Below are positions 1 to 8,275 of a DNA stretch of 44,062 bases, piece after piece; position 1 is the first letter of the stretch, and each line of letters opens with the position of its first letter. Source of the DNA: Candidatus Gastranaerophilales bacterium (GTDB taxonomy: Bacteria; Cyanobacteriota; Vampirovibrionia; Gastranaerophilales; Gastranaerophilaceae); NCBI GenBank assembly GCA_944326515.1, contig CALVEI010000011.1:1-44062 (forward strand), read 5' to 3'. The notes beneath the pieces were generated by a model. It did not search any database and was not told the DNA's origin. It was given only the letters and a program-made list of their open reading frames with translations. A program made the translations under genes and the position numbers.

Positions 1-2
1 GT

Positions 3-125
3 ACATATTGCGGTATAGAAAAAAATATTCCGACAATCACTTTGGAATTGCCGGAAAAATCTGATAAAGATTTGTTATGGAATAAAACCAAAGGAATCTT
101 TGATTTTATCGCTAATTTATTTTAA
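3..125 (+). CDS. C-terminal end of a probable M14-family zinc carboxypeptidase (5' truncated)
   Basis: The window opens inside a plus-strand gene; 40 codons remain, ending in TAA at 123-125. The peptide contains IPTITLELP. This resembles the segment of M14 carboxypeptidases and murein-peptide amidases that carries the general-base glutamate, usually followed by a short helix up to the C terminus, as seen here. If correct, the enzyme trims peptides, possibly from peptidoglycan. Only the tail is visible, so the zinc ligands (HxxE and a later His) cannot be checked. The stop overlaps the 3' end of the convergent amylase gene by four bases. Family assignment rests on one short motif. Confidence 0.5.
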   Translation, partial: TYCGIEKNIPTITLELPEKSDKDLLWNKTKGIFDFIANLF

Positions 126-1711
126 TTATTTTTTTGTGGTTCCGCATTTTTACTAATCATAAACACTTCGATTTCACCAGGTAGTAAATCTATTTTTAGT
201 TTGTTTTTTTCAATCGTTGGTGTCGTTGTAAAGGCAAGCGGAACAATTACATCTTTTTCTTTAATTGCTTTTATATGCAGATTTGCTGCTTGACTATATG
301 CCAAGTCTTTATTAAATACTACCAATATTGAGGAGTACCTGTAGTTGATCATATATGAAAATACTTTTGGATTGCCTGTATTTAAAAATACATATTCACC
401 GTTATTTAGTATTTCGGTTGCTTTTTGTTTAAATTGGTTGCCGATAACAAAATCAAAAATTAATTTGTTGTTTTTAGCTCCGGGTTTACGTGAGAAGTTA
501 AATATATCAAATTTACCTTTATGAACAAAGTAAACATCATCATCTGTATATGATTTTGAAGCTTTTTTATTGCCGTATTTGTAGCAGTATGAGTCACCCG
601 TTTGGAAGCCGTCAACAAAATATGAATTTACTGGCAAGGTTGCTTGTAACCATATAATTTCTTGTGAAAAAGGAATACCTCCTGTAATTATCGGAGACAC
701 TTCATCATGGGTTGCAAAGCTGCCGATAACAGCTTTGGGTGTGTTTTTATCTGCATAGCTTTTTCTTATATCATTAATTAATGCAAGATTCTTTTGAAAC
801 TCTTCTTGCGTTTTCCAGTTTTTAAAATCGAAGAAACTTCCGTACCAACCGTCAAAGCCTGCTTCTAAAAGTTGATGATATGGAGTGAATGGTGCTCCGT
901 TGGCAATTGGCTCATTCCATTTTTCAGAAGCTTCTGCAATGAATGTAAATTCGGGATCTTTTGATTTTGCATAAGAAATCAAGCTTTTCCAGAAATCAAA
1001 TGGTTTGGATGTTGCAACATCGGCTCTGATGCCGTCAGCACCAAATTTTTGTACCATATCGATATACGCTTTGTACTCGTTATAAAGGTCATTATTTAAA
1101 GTTCCATCAGCGTTTTGAGTTTTAAATACTCTAACATCTGTCCAGTCAAAAGGAACTATCGGATTTCCGTCTTCTCCTTTCAAGAATAATTCCGGTTTTT
1201 CCAAAAACAGGTCATAAGAACCGCAGCTTGGTAAATCTACTATTACTCGAATATCTCTTTTGTGACATTCTTTTATGAAGTTTTTTGCTTCTTGTTCTAC
1301 AGATAAATTGTTGTCTTTGTCGTCAAGAAGAGGGTCAATTTTTCTGAAATTTGAAATGGCATATACAGAACCTGCTGTGCCAAGTGCTTTTACTTTCCCA
1401 GTTGGCGTGATAGGGAAAAGGTGTATTGTGTTTATTCCATATGATTTAATTTCATCGAGTCTTTTAACTGCATTAACAAAGTTGCCTTGAACTTCACCAA
1501 GTTCCGGTTGGATGATATCATCATTATTTTTGTCTTCTGCATTAAAAGAACGTATATTTATTGCAAGTATTGTTGCTTTGTTTTCTGTAAATAAAGATTT
1601 TAAGTCATTAAACCAAACACCATTATTTATTGCTGCTTGAGATGGTTGCATACCAAACATACCCGCTGCAATAAATAGTGTTGACAACAGTTTTACAAAT
1701 TTTTTATTCAT
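122..1711 (-). CDS. Exported GH13 alpha-amylase-family protein with an altered conserved region I
   Basis: 529 residues. Residues 1-26 form a signal peptide (KK, hydrophobic core, SQA then AI), so the protein is probably exported. The body is a GH13 (beta/alpha)8 barrel: region II GIRAD gives nucleophile D231, region III FIAEA gives acid/base E260, and region IV ATHDE gives D336. The catalytic triad is therefore complete. Region I is abnormal: the usual DxxxNH reads DLPSCG (D159-G164), so the substrate-binding Asn and His are missing. Expected activity is on alpha-glucans or maltodextrins, but specificity cannot be read from sequence. It is a single-gene unit with its own promoter (1750-1778), divergent from hpf. 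Confidence 0.85.
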   Translation of the reverse strand: MNKKFVKLLSTLFIAAGMFGMQPSQAAINNGVWFNDLKSLFTENKATILAINIRSFNAEDKNNDDIIQPELGEVQGNFVNAVKRLDEIKSYGINTIHLFPITPTGKVKALGTAGSVYAISNFRKIDPLLDDKDNNLSVEQEAKNFIKECHKRDIRVIVDLPSCGSYDLFLEKPELFLKGEDGNPIVPFDWTDVRVFKTQNADGTLNNDLYNEYKAYIDMVQKFGADGIRADVATSKPFDFWKSLISYAKSKDPEFTFIAEASEKWNEPIANGAPFTPYHQLLEAGFDGWYGSFFDFKNWKTQEEFQKNLALINDIRKSYADKNTPKAVIGSFATHDEVSPIITGGIPFSQEIIWLQATLPVNSYFVDGFQTGDSYCYKYGNKKASKSYTDDDVYFVHKGKFDIFNFSRKPGAKNNKLIFDFVIGNQFKQKATEILNNGEYVFLNTGNPKVFSYMINYRYSSILVVFNKDLAYSQAANLHIKAIKEKDVIVPLAFTTTPTIEKNKLKIDLLPGEIEVFMISKNAEPQKNN

Positions 1712-1749
1712 TTTTGTAACCCCTCTGATTCTTTAAAATGTTTGTCAAA

Positions 1750-1778
1750 ATTATACAAAACTCATTATTCGATTGCAA
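1750..1778 (-). promoter_or_regulatory. Promoter of the amylase-family gene (shares its -35 with the hpf promoter)
   Basis: On the minus strand, TTGCAA (1778-1773) is followed by a 17-bp spacer and a perfect TATAAT (1755-1750), about 40 bp upstream of the ATG at 1711. The -35 hexamer is its own reverse complement and also serves the plus-strand promoter. Confidence 0.65.
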
Positions 1779-1801
1779 CTCGACAGCAGATGAGTTATAC
1801 T
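1773..1801 (+). promoter_or_regulatory. Promoter of hpf
   Basis: TTGCAA (1773-1778), 17-bp spacer, TATACT (1796-1801), about 30 bp before the hpf ATG at 1833. This matches housekeeping sigma spacing exactly. The -35 box is the same palindromic hexamer used by the divergent promoter. Confidence 0.65.
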
Positions 1802-1832
1802 TAGTAAGTATCATTATTATTGGAGGCAATAC

Positions 1833-2198
1833 ATGCGCATTCACGTAAACGGAAAAAATATTGAAATCACTGATGCAATTAAAGCTTACACTAAGGAAAA
1901 AATTGGTAAAGTAGCCACTCATTACGACCAAATTGAAGCTATTGACGTTATGTTAACAGTAATTAAAAATCCTAGTGTTGCAGAAAACCACACAGCAGAA
2001 GTAACTTGTAAACTAGTTACTGGTTCTGTTCACGTAGCAGAAACTGCTGAGTCTATGTATGCAAGTATTGACCTTGTTGCTGATAAATTGGCAAGACAGG
2101 TTAAAAAGTTTAAAGACAAAAATCTTGGCAAATCAAAATTAGATTCTATCAGAACAGGTGCTGTAGTTGAAGAAGTTGCTGAAGAGTCAGCTGAATAA
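1833..2198 (+). CDS. hpf: Ribosome hibernation promoting factor, short form (HPF/YfiA family)
   Basis: 121 residues. The beta-alpha-beta-beta-beta-alpha HPF fold is recognisable: MRIHVNGKNIEIT at the start, a strand rich in HTAEV and TCKLV, then the helix MYASIDLVADKLARQVKK. Such proteins bind the 30S decoding site and inactivate or dimerise ribosomes in slow growth. Only a short acidic tail follows; the long-form C-terminal dimerisation domain, usual in Cyanobacteria (LrtA) and Firmicutes, is absent. The start is set by GGAGG (1822-1826) six bases before ATG. Transcription probably ends at the hairpin 2332-2370, which leaves a 3' region holding a possible 18-codon ORF. Confidence 0.93.
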   Translation: MRIHVNGKNIEITDAIKAYTKEKIGKVATHYDQIEAIDVMLTVIKNPSVAENHTAEVTCKLVTGSVHVAETAESMYASIDLVADKLARQVKKFKDKNLGKSKLDSIRTGAVVEEVAEESAE

Positions 2199-2254
2199 AA
2201 TTGTCCGAGAAAAATTTGCGATAATGAACGTGAGCAAATTTTTGGAGGGAAACT

Positions 2255-2311
2255 TTGAAAAGGTTAGTAAACTGGCGGAAACGTTCAGTTTTCGACAGGT
2301 TACGACACTAG
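2255..2311 (+). CDS. Possible 18-residue basic small protein downstream of hpf
   Basis: A strong SD (GGAGGG, 2244-2249) lies five bases before TTG at 2255, which opens a short frame ending in TAG at 2309-2311. The product would be about 18 residues and very basic (starts MKRLVNWRKRS). It sits between hpf and its terminator. No homologue is recognised; the SD is the main support, and it could be chance. Confidence 0.3.
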   Translation: MKRLVNWRKRSVFDRLRH

Positions 2312-2331
2312 ATTGGATTTATGTTTTTACT

Positions 2332-2370
2332 AAAAGAGCTTGTACACGATTGGTGTTACAAGCTCTTTTT
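2332..2370 (+). terminator. Intrinsic terminator after hpf
   Basis: Stem AGAGCTTGT paired with ACAAGCTCT, extended by CAC/GTG around the loop GATTG, followed by TTTTT. Confidence 0.8.
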
Positions 2371-2450
2371 GGTATGTAAACAACAGGGCTATTTTATAAC
2401 TTTTATGATCAATTTATCGTGACAATTACCCAAGCAGAAGGAGAATTGTT

Positions 2451-3467
2451 ATGACAAAAATTGTTTATTTTGACGTCCAAGAGAATGAAACAGACTTTTT
2501 AAAAGAACATAATGAAGGCAAATACGATTATGCTCTTACACAAGGTTCTTTAAACGATCTTAACCCTTTAAAAGACAGCTATAAAAAAGCAGAGATAATT
2601 TCTGTGTTTACTACATCAAGAGTTGATGAAAGAGTTTTAGGTCAGTTTGAAAACTTAAAACTTATTGCTCTGAGGTCTGTTGGTTTTAATCACATAGATT
2701 TGGAATACTGCAATAGAAACAATATTTTTGTTGTTAATACTCCAAATTATGGTAATAAAAGTGTTGCAGAGTTCGCATTTGGTCTGATGCTTGATGTATG
2801 TAGAAAAATCACTAAATCTTATATGGACTTTAAAGATATGGAAGTTGTTCCACAAAAGCTTATAGGTACTGAACTTGGAGGAAAAACTGTAGGTGTCATT
2901 GGGCTTGGGGCAATCGGCAGTGAGTTTGCAAGGCTTGCTTACGGTTTTGATATGCAAATATTGGGTTATGATAAATACCCTAAACTCGAGTTGACAGACA
3001 AGTATAATGTCAGATTTGTGGATTTCGACACTTTGCTTGAACAGTCTGATTTTATTTCTATTCATACTCCATTAACTCCTGAAAACAGACATATGTTTAA
3101 TGAAGAAAGCTTTAAAAAAATGAAAAATTCATCAATTTTGATAAATACAGCACGAGGTGAACATATTGACACAATGGCTCTTTATAATGCGATAAGCAAA
3201 AAACAAATTGCAGGAGCCGGTCTTGATGTTGTTGAAAGTGAAGAAACTTTGTCAGATCCAGAGTATTTAATTGATATCAATAAACTTAATGAATGTGCAT
3301 TAAAACAGACTATTTTAAATACTCGATTACAGCAATTACCTAATGTTATAATTACTCCCCACATTGCCTATAACACTAAAGAAGCAATCTACAGAATATT
3401 AAGTACAACAATGTCTAACATAAGTGCTTTTTTAGAGGGAAATCTGCAAAATTGCGTTAATAAATAG
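2451..3467 (+). CDS. D-2-hydroxyacid dehydrogenase (D-lactate dehydrogenase-like), NAD-dependent
   Basis: 338 residues. The Rossmann motif GLGAIG (151-156) is followed by D174, typical of NAD preference. The catalytic set is present: R235 in NTARGE, a Glu near 264 in VVESEE, and H304 in ITPH. The N-terminal catalytic half (SVGFNHID, about 76-83) fits the D-lactate/2-hydroxyisocaproate dehydrogenase family. Likely role: reducing pyruvate or a related 2-keto acid to the D-hydroxy acid, regenerating NAD+ during fermentation. SD AGAAGGAGA precedes ATG 2451. It is monocistronic, between the hpf terminator and rpsF. The exact substrate is uncertain. Confidence 0.88.
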   Translation: MTKIVYFDVQENETDFLKEHNEGKYDYALTQGSLNDLNPLKDSYKKAEIISVFTTSRVDERVLGQFENLKLIALRSVGFNHIDLEYCNRNNIFVVNTPNYGNKSVAEFAFGLMLDVCRKITKSYMDFKDMEVVPQKLIGTELGGKTVGVIGLGAIGSEFARLAYGFDMQILGYDKYPKLELTDKYNVRFVDFDTLLEQSDFISIHTPLTPENRHMFNEESFKKMKNSSILINTARGEHIDTMALYNAISKKQIAGAGLDVVESEETLSDPEYLIDINKLNECALKQTILNTRLQQLPNVIITPHIAYNTKEAIYRILSTTMSNISAFLEGNLQNCVNK

Positions 3468-3579
3468 TCTAAAAATTCTTGAAATATTACGTATCTGTAA
3501 GATTTTGAGAAAATTGTTTGTATTGGTTTTTTGTTCATGATAAGCTTTCTTTTACGAGAAAACCATAAGGAGCAAAAAA

Positions 3580-3876
3580 GTGAGAAAATACGAATTACTT
3601 TCAATTATTAAACCTAATATGGATGCAGAAGAAGCAGATAAAGTGATAGCTAAAATTGAAGAAGCTGTTAAAGCTCTTGGTGGTAGCGTTACTTCTACTG
3701 ACAAAATGGGCAGAAAAAAATTAGCTCATGACATCCAAAACTTCAGAGACGGACATTATGTTGCACAAAAACTTGAATTAGCACCTGAAAAAGTTGCTGA
3801 GTTCAAAAGACAATTGAGCTTAAATGACAACATTTTAAGAACAATGTTTATGGAACAATCAAAAGTTAGCGCATAG
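3580..3876 (+). CDS. rpsF: 30S ribosomal protein bS6
   Basis: 98 residues, normal length for bS6. It begins RKYELLSIIKPNMD, and the strand DGHYVAQKLELAP follows a GxRKLAHDI-type segment (GRKKLAHDIQ), all typical. bS6 binds the central domain of 16S rRNA together with bS18. The start is GTG at 3580 with SD AAGGAG (3567-3572). First gene of rpsF-ssb-rpsR, the order known from Bacillus subtilis. Confidence 0.97.
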   Translation: MRKYELLSIIKPNMDAEEADKVIAKIEEAVKALGGSVTSTDKMGRKKLAHDIQNFRDGHYVAQKLELAPEKVAEFKRQLSLNDNILRTMFMEQSKVSA

Positions 3877-3899
3877 TCAGGAAAATTAGGAGATAATAA

Positions 3900-4301
3900 A
3901 TGAGCTTAGCTAAAGCAGTTATATCAGGTACGGTATATAGAGCACCCGAAAAACGTTTTACGTCAAACAACGTTCCTATTTCTGCGTTTGCTTTAAATAT
4001 CTCCGAAACTGAAGAAACATTGGTTAGAGTTATTGCTAAAGGCAATCTTGCACAAACTGTTGAGGATTCTATCAACAAGGGTGACAGGATTGTTGTTGAA
4101 GGCAGACTTCAAAACAATACGGTGAAAGGCGAAGACGGCTCAGAAAAAAGAATAGTAGAGATTGATGCATTCGCAATGGAAAAACTTGGCGGTGGCTCAG
4201 TTTCTGCTACATCTTCTAAACCTTCACCAGATTCATTAGTCCAGTTTGGACAAACCGATTTCTCGGACGACTTGATAGGCGAGGATGAAATCCCGTTTTA
4301 A
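3900..4301 (+). CDS. ssb: Single-stranded DNA-binding protein
   Basis: 133 residues, slightly short for a bacterial SSB. The OB fold is at about 1-100 (GTVYRAPEKRFTSNNVPISAF is the typical first half), followed by a short linker. The acidic C-terminal tip ends EDEIPF, the classic peptide that recruits replication and repair proteins. Sandwiched between rpsF (23-bp gap) and rpsR, so co-expressed with the two ribosomal proteins. SD TTAGGAG lies before ATG 3900. Confidence 0.96.
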   Translation: MSLAKAVISGTVYRAPEKRFTSNNVPISAFALNISETEETLVRVIAKGNLAQTVEDSINKGDRIVVEGRLQNNTVKGEDGSEKRIVEIDAFAMEKLGGGSVSATSSKPSPDSLVQFGQTDFSDDLIGEDEIPF

Positions 4302-4356
4302 GAGTTAGTTCGGGCGCAAACGCCACGTTACAGATTAAATAGAAAAGGAAAAAACA

Positions 4357-4587
4357 ATGGCAAGACCACAAATCGACAAAAACAAAAGAAAAAGCTGCAA
4401 TTTCTGTGCTGATAAAGTTGAAGTTATCGACTACAAAGATGCACAAAAAATCAGAAGATATTTAACAGAAGCAGGTAAAATCCTTCCTAGAAGAATTACA
4501 GGAACTTGCGCTAAACACCAAAGAATGTTAGCAAGAGCTGTTAAAAAAGCTAGAGAAGCTGCTTTAATCAATTACGTTTACGACTAA
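4357..4587 (+). CDS. rpsR: 30S ribosomal protein bS18
   Basis: 76 residues. The diagnostic core is present: KKSCNFC-like start (RKSCNFC), [21 protein letters not shown], then TGTCAKHQR. Two Cys near the N terminus plus one in TCAKH give a zinc-ribbon-like cluster seen in some bS18 proteins. Pairs with bS6 in the small subunit. Last gene of the operon; a terminator follows 20 bp later. No rplI follows, unlike in E. coli. Confidence 0.97.
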   Translation: MARPQIDKNKRKSCNFCADKVEVIDYKDAQKIRRYLTEAGKILPRRITGTCAKHQRMLARAVKKAREAALINYVYD

Positions 4588-4606
4588 TAAGTTGCAAAAT
4601 AATTTG

Positions 4607-4639
4607 AAAAAAAGACACCTTTATGGGTGTCTTTTTTTT
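4607..4639 (+). terminator. Terminator of the rpsF-ssb-rpsR operon
   Basis: Hairpin AAAAAGACACC / GGGTGTCTTTTT with loop TTTAT and a run of T residues. Confidence 0.88.
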
Positions 4640-4684
4640 GATACAATTTTATTATCGCAAGGTGTTTTAGAAAGATTTTGAATT

Positions 4685-6658
4685 ATGAAAGAAACTGTTT
4701 ATACTTTAACCGATAAGATTGATAACGACTTAGCTTGTACTTGTCTTTCAGAACAAGAAAGAGCTGAAATTGTCAGCGAGTTAAAACCGTTATTGAGCAA
4801 AGATGCGATAGTCCTTGCACAAATTAACCCGACATCAGGTGATGTTAGGGGTAACGCTCTAAAAGCCTTTGAATGGATTAAATGGGCGCAAAAATTAGAG
4901 GTTAATGCAATAGTTTTTCCTGAAATGTATTTGATTGGTTATCCTATTGGCGATTTTATAGACAGATTCCCTCTTGTTGTTGAAGAAAATATTGAGTGGC
5001 TTGAAGCATTAGCTAAAAAAACTGATGATAAAACAAAGGTAATAATTGGCTTTGTTGAGTTTAATAAAAGCAAAAAGGGTAAGAAATATTATAATTCTAT
5101 TGCCGTGCTCACAGGTGGTAAAATAGAGCGAGTTATCAGAAAATCATTGTTACCAAATTATGCTGAATTTAATGATTACAGACACTTTGAACCAGCACCC
5201 GTTGACAGTTTAAACAGAATTACAAATATAGGTGACGACAAAGCAGGTATAATTGTTTGCGAAGACGGATGGAATGATTTTGATTTCTTTGATAAAAATC
5301 TTTATTCCGTTGATCCTGTAGAAGTTGTTGTAAATGAACAGCATCCTGATTTCCTTTTAAATTGCTCTTCTTCTATAACAAGAGCAAAAAAAGAACAGTT
5401 AAAGCACAATATGTTGGGATTTGCTGCTAAAAAACACGCTACGCCTATTGTTTATGTAAATCAGGTAGGCTCAAATGAGTGTGTTTCTTTTGAAGGTGCT
5501 TCAAGAGTTTACGACAAAGACGGAAAACTTGTTGCTATGGCAAAATCTTATAGTGAACAGTTTTTCATCGTTTCACCAACAATGGGCGGAAAAATTTATC
5601 CATTACCTAATGGTTTAGAAAAGACATTGAACTCTCAAAAAGCTTTCACTCTAGATCACGAACCTGATTTAGAAAGAACTTATTTAACAATTATCCAATC
5701 TATAAGAGATTATTTCAAAAAAACAGGCTTTAAAAGAGCTGTGTTAGGGCTTTCAGGAGGTCTTGATTCTACAGTAAGTGCTGTGCTTTTGGCTGATGCA
5801 TTAGGGGCAGAAAATGTTTTTGGTATAAGTATGCCGTCTAAAATAACAAGTGTGGAAAGCAAAAACGATGCACGTGAGTTGGCTGAAAATCTCGGTATCA
5901 ATTTTACTGAAGTTTCGATAAAAGATATGTTTGATTCGACAAGAAGCAAATTTGACGAAGTATTTGATTCCATTGACGCTCAATGGGATTGCAGATATAA
6001 AGAATGTTTTACAAACGATAATATTCAGGCTCGTTCTAGAGCGTTGATTTTATGGGGAGTTGCAAATGAGTTTCAATCTTGTTTGCCGATAGCTACATCT
6101 GATAAGTCTGAACTTTATATGGGGTATGCAACAATAAACGGCGATATGTCAGGCGGGTTTGCTCCTTTAGCTGACGTGTCAAAGACCAAGCTTTTTGCAC
6201 TTGCAAGATGGATGAATAAAAATAGAGCTATAAAAAATGCAATCCCTGAGGCTATTATAGCAAAACGTCCGGGGGCAGAGCTTGCAATTAACCCTAAAAC
6301 AGGTAAGCCATTGTTGGCAGAAGAAGCACTTATGCCTTACGAATTTTTGGATGAGGTTATATGGCGTGTTGAAAACTTGCAACAAACAATCGGAGATATG
6401 ATGCAAGCAGAATTTTTACATGAGAAGCATCTTGTTCAAGAAGGTACTCCGCTAAGCAAAGAGCAAAAAATGGAATGGCTTAAAAAATTCTTTAGAAGAA
6501 TGTCAACATCTTTATACAAATGGACAATAATGCCACCTTCTCCGATTGTTGATGCTCGTTCAATTAATAAAGCTGAATACAGACATCCTGTTATAGCTTC
6601 AAAAATAAACTACAACAAAACCACTTTTGAAGAAAAGTTGCAAGAATTGTCAAAATAA
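4685..6658 (+). CDS. nadE: Glutamine-hydrolysing NAD+ synthetase
   Basis: 657 residues, the two-domain length. Residues about 40-300 form a nitrilase-type glutaminase with the Glu-Lys-Cys triad visible: E80 in FPEMYLIGYP, K153 in IRKSLLP, C192 in VCEDGWND. Residues about 325-655 are the synthetase, with PP-loop LSGGLDS (356-362). Ammonia released from glutamine converts deamido-NAD+ to NAD+ at the cost of ATP. Its SD is weak (AGAAAG). It is monocistronic and ends in a hairpin shared with the convergent mtnA gene. Confidence 0.96.
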   Translation: MKETVYTLTDKIDNDLACTCLSEQERAEIVSELKPLLSKDAIVLAQINPTSGDVRGNALKAFEWIKWAQKLEVNAIVFPEMYLIGYPIGDFIDRFPLVVEENIEWLEALAKKTDDKTKVIIGFVEFNKSKKGKKYYNSIAVLTGGKIERVIRKSLLPNYAEFNDYRHFEPAPVDSLNRITNIGDDKAGIIVCEDGWNDFDFFDKNLYSVDPVEVVVNEQHPDFLLNCSSSITRAKKEQLKHNMLGFAAKKHATPIVYVNQVGSNECVSFEGASRVYDKDGKLVAMAKSYSEQFFIVSPTMGGKIYPLPNGLEKTLNSQKAFTLDHEPDLERTYLTIIQSIRDYFKKTGFKRAVLGLSGGLDSTVSAVLLADALGAENVFGISMPSKITSVESKNDARELAENLGINFTEVSIKDMFDSTRSKFDEVFDSIDAQWDCRYKECFTNDNIQARSRALILWGVANEFQSCLPIATSDKSELYMGYATINGDMSGGFAPLADVSKTKLFALARWMNKNRAIKNAIPEAIIAKRPGAELAINPKTGKPLLAEEALMPYEFLDEVIWRVENLQQTIGDMMQAEFLHEKHLVQEGTPLSKEQKMEWLKKFFRRMSTSLYKWTIMPPSPIVDARSINKAEYRHPVIASKINYNKTTFEEKLQELSK

Positions 6659-6687
6659 GCTTTTGGTTATAAACCAAAAGCTTTTTT
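6657..6687. terminator. Bidirectional terminator between nadE and mtnA, overlapping the mtnA 3' end
   Basis: Perfect stem AAGCTTTTGGTTT / AAACCAAAAGCTT around a very small loop, followed on the plus strand by TTTTTTAAT and on the minus strand by TTTTG. The stem contains the nadE stop and the last codons of mtnA. Confidence 0.75.
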
Positions 6688-7731
6688 AATAGATTCGTTA
6701 TAAGGCGGATAAAGCACGCCTTTTTCTGTGATAATTCCTTTTATAAGACTTGCCGGAGTTACGTCAAAACCGGGGTTTATTACATTAATACCTTCAGCGC
6801 ATACAGCTTTGCCGTTAATGTGAGTAACTTCATCGTGGCTTCTTTCTTCTATAGGTATTTCTTTACCTGTTTCTATAGATGTATCTATTGTAGATAAAGG
6901 TGCTGCTATATAGAAAGGAACATTGTGGTAATTTGCTACGATTGCAAGGTTGTAAGTTCCTATTTTGTTTGCAGTATCTCCGTTTGAGGCGATTCTGTCA
7001 GCACCAACAACAACCATATCTATCATACCTTTATTCATAAAGTATCCGCTCATACCGTCTGTGATGAGGGTTACTGGTATTCCATCCATAGCAAGTTCAA
7101 ATGTTGTTATTCTTGCACCTTGTTGACGCGGTCTTGTCTCGTCTGCAAAAACTTGTATTGTGTTATCGTTTGCAAAAGCAGAACGAACAACCCCGAGAGC
7201 CGTACCATAACCTACTGTTGCAAGTGCACCTGCGTTGCAGTGAGTGAGAATTGTTGCTCCTTTTTTAGGAACGAGCTCAGCTCCAAAATCACCGATTTTT
7301 TTGTTAATTTCTATATCTTCATTTTCAAGCTTAATTCCGTGTTCAATGAGCATTTGAACCATTTCATTTACAGATTTGTTGCTGTCTTTTATGAAATCAA
7401 ATTGCTTATCAACCGCCCACATGAGGTTTACAGCTGTAGGACGTGAGCTTTTTAAGTATTCAGCTTTTTCTTTTAATTCTTTTAAGAACGTATCTTGGTC
7501 TTGTGTTTTTTGTGCAATTTCAAGAGCAGCGAGAGCCATACCGTGTGCGCCTGCAATGCCTATTGCCGGTGCACCTCTTACTATCATTGTTTTTATTGCA
7601 TTATACATATCATCAGATGTTGTTATATCAACAAGTTTGTACTCGTATGGTATAACAAGCTGATCCACCATTCTTGATACGTTTTTGTCTTTAATCCATT
7701 CTATAGTTTTTATTTTTGATTTAAAATCCAT
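6667..7731 (-). CDS. mtnA: S-methyl-5-thioribose-1-phosphate isomerase
   Basis: 354 residues, normal length. Motifs include VRGAPAIGIAGAHG (51-64), LTHCNAG with catalytic C165, ADETRPRQQGAR, and VVVGADRIASNGD with catalytic D245. Together these separate MtnA from eIF2B-type relatives. It converts methylthioribose-1-P to methylthioribulose-1-P in methionine salvage; some relatives act on other pentose phosphates. No other salvage gene is in the window. It is last in a minus-strand series after ruvC and a membrane protein, 21 bp downstream of the latter. SD AAGGA precedes ATG 7731. Confidence 0.94.
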   Translation of the reverse strand: MDFKSKIKTIEWIKDKNVSRMVDQLVIPYEYKLVDITTSDDMYNAIKTMIVRGAPAIGIAGAHGMALAALEIAQKTQDQDTFLKELKEKAEYLKSSRPTAVNLMWAVDKQFDFIKDSNKSVNEMVQMLIEHGIKLENEDIEINKKIGDFGAELVPKKGATILTHCNAGALATVGYGTALGVVRSAFANDNTIQVFADETRPRQQGARITTFELAMDGIPVTLITDGMSGYFMNKGMIDMVVVGADRIASNGDTANKIGTYNLAIVANYHNVPFYIAAPLSTIDTSIETGKEIPIEERSHDEVTHINGKAVCAEGINVINPGFDVTPASLIKGIITEKGVLYPPYNESIKKAFGL

Positions 7732-7752
7732 TCCTTAGTTCCTTTATAAAAA

Positions 7753-8229
7753 TTATTCTTCTATTTCGATATCAGTTTTTGTTTCATCAGGTTTTGCTTC
7801 AAGTTGGTTATATACAAACATTGTAACCATACCTGTGAATGCATTTAACAAAGAATTCAACAATGCTACAAAGAAAACTGACATAATAAGGACAAAAAAT
7901 CCTGAACGAAACAGCATGCTGACTCCAAGATAAAAAGAACCTTTATAGATTAATGCAATAATTGTAGCCAATGGTACAAATGATACAGAAAAACCTAAAA
8001 ATGAAATAAAACCGATTATTGCACCGTACATAGCACCTTGTTTTATATCAAGTATTCCAATCATTTCCATCTTTTTCATATAGTACAATATCGCCGGTGC
8101 GGATAGGATTAACAATGCAAAAAATGAAAAGTTGCAAATAAACGGTATTATTGTTAATACCCCTAATACCAAGCCGAGTATTGCTGATAATATACACATT
8201 TGTTTAAATAAAAGTTCTTTTAAAAGCAT
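7753..8229 (-). CDS. Small multi-pass membrane protein, function unknown
   Basis: 158 residues with about four hydrophobic segments (roughly 12-30, 35-50, 67-95, 104-138) and a charged tail ending DIEIEE. There is no signal peptide cleavage site and no recognisable family motif. It lies between ruvC and mtnA on the same strand with small gaps (46 and 21 bp), so it is probably co-transcribed. SD AAGGAAG precedes ATG 8229. I do not recognise the family. Confidence 0.75.
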   Translation of the reverse strand: MLLKELLFKQMCILSAILGLVLGVLTIIPFICNFSFFALLILSAPAILYYMKKMEMIGILDIKQGAMYGAIIGFISFLGFSVSFVPLATIIALIYKGSFYLGVSMLFRSGFFVLIMSVFFVALLNSLLNAFTGMVTMFVYNQLEAKPDETKTDIEIEE

Positions 8230-8275
8230 TTTTTCTTCCTTTTTGTATGTATAGTTATATTTTATAATAAAGTTA

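Noticed and set aside
1704-1931. 75-codon minus-strand frame between the amylase gene and hpf
   Set aside because: It covers both promoters and the hpf SD; no SD of its own and no family resemblance.
2167-2379. 70-codon plus-strand frame after hpf
   Set aside because: It starts inside hpf, has no SD and runs through a clear terminator hairpin.
2655-3065. 136-codon frame antisense to the D-2-hydroxyacid dehydrogenase
   Set aside because: The sense strand encodes a complete, well-conserved enzyme; the antisense product has no recognisable feature.
3468-3579. Possible autoregulatory leader RNA before rpsF
   Set aside because: Some bacteria have an S6:S18-binding leader, but I could not find a convincing conserved hairpin here.
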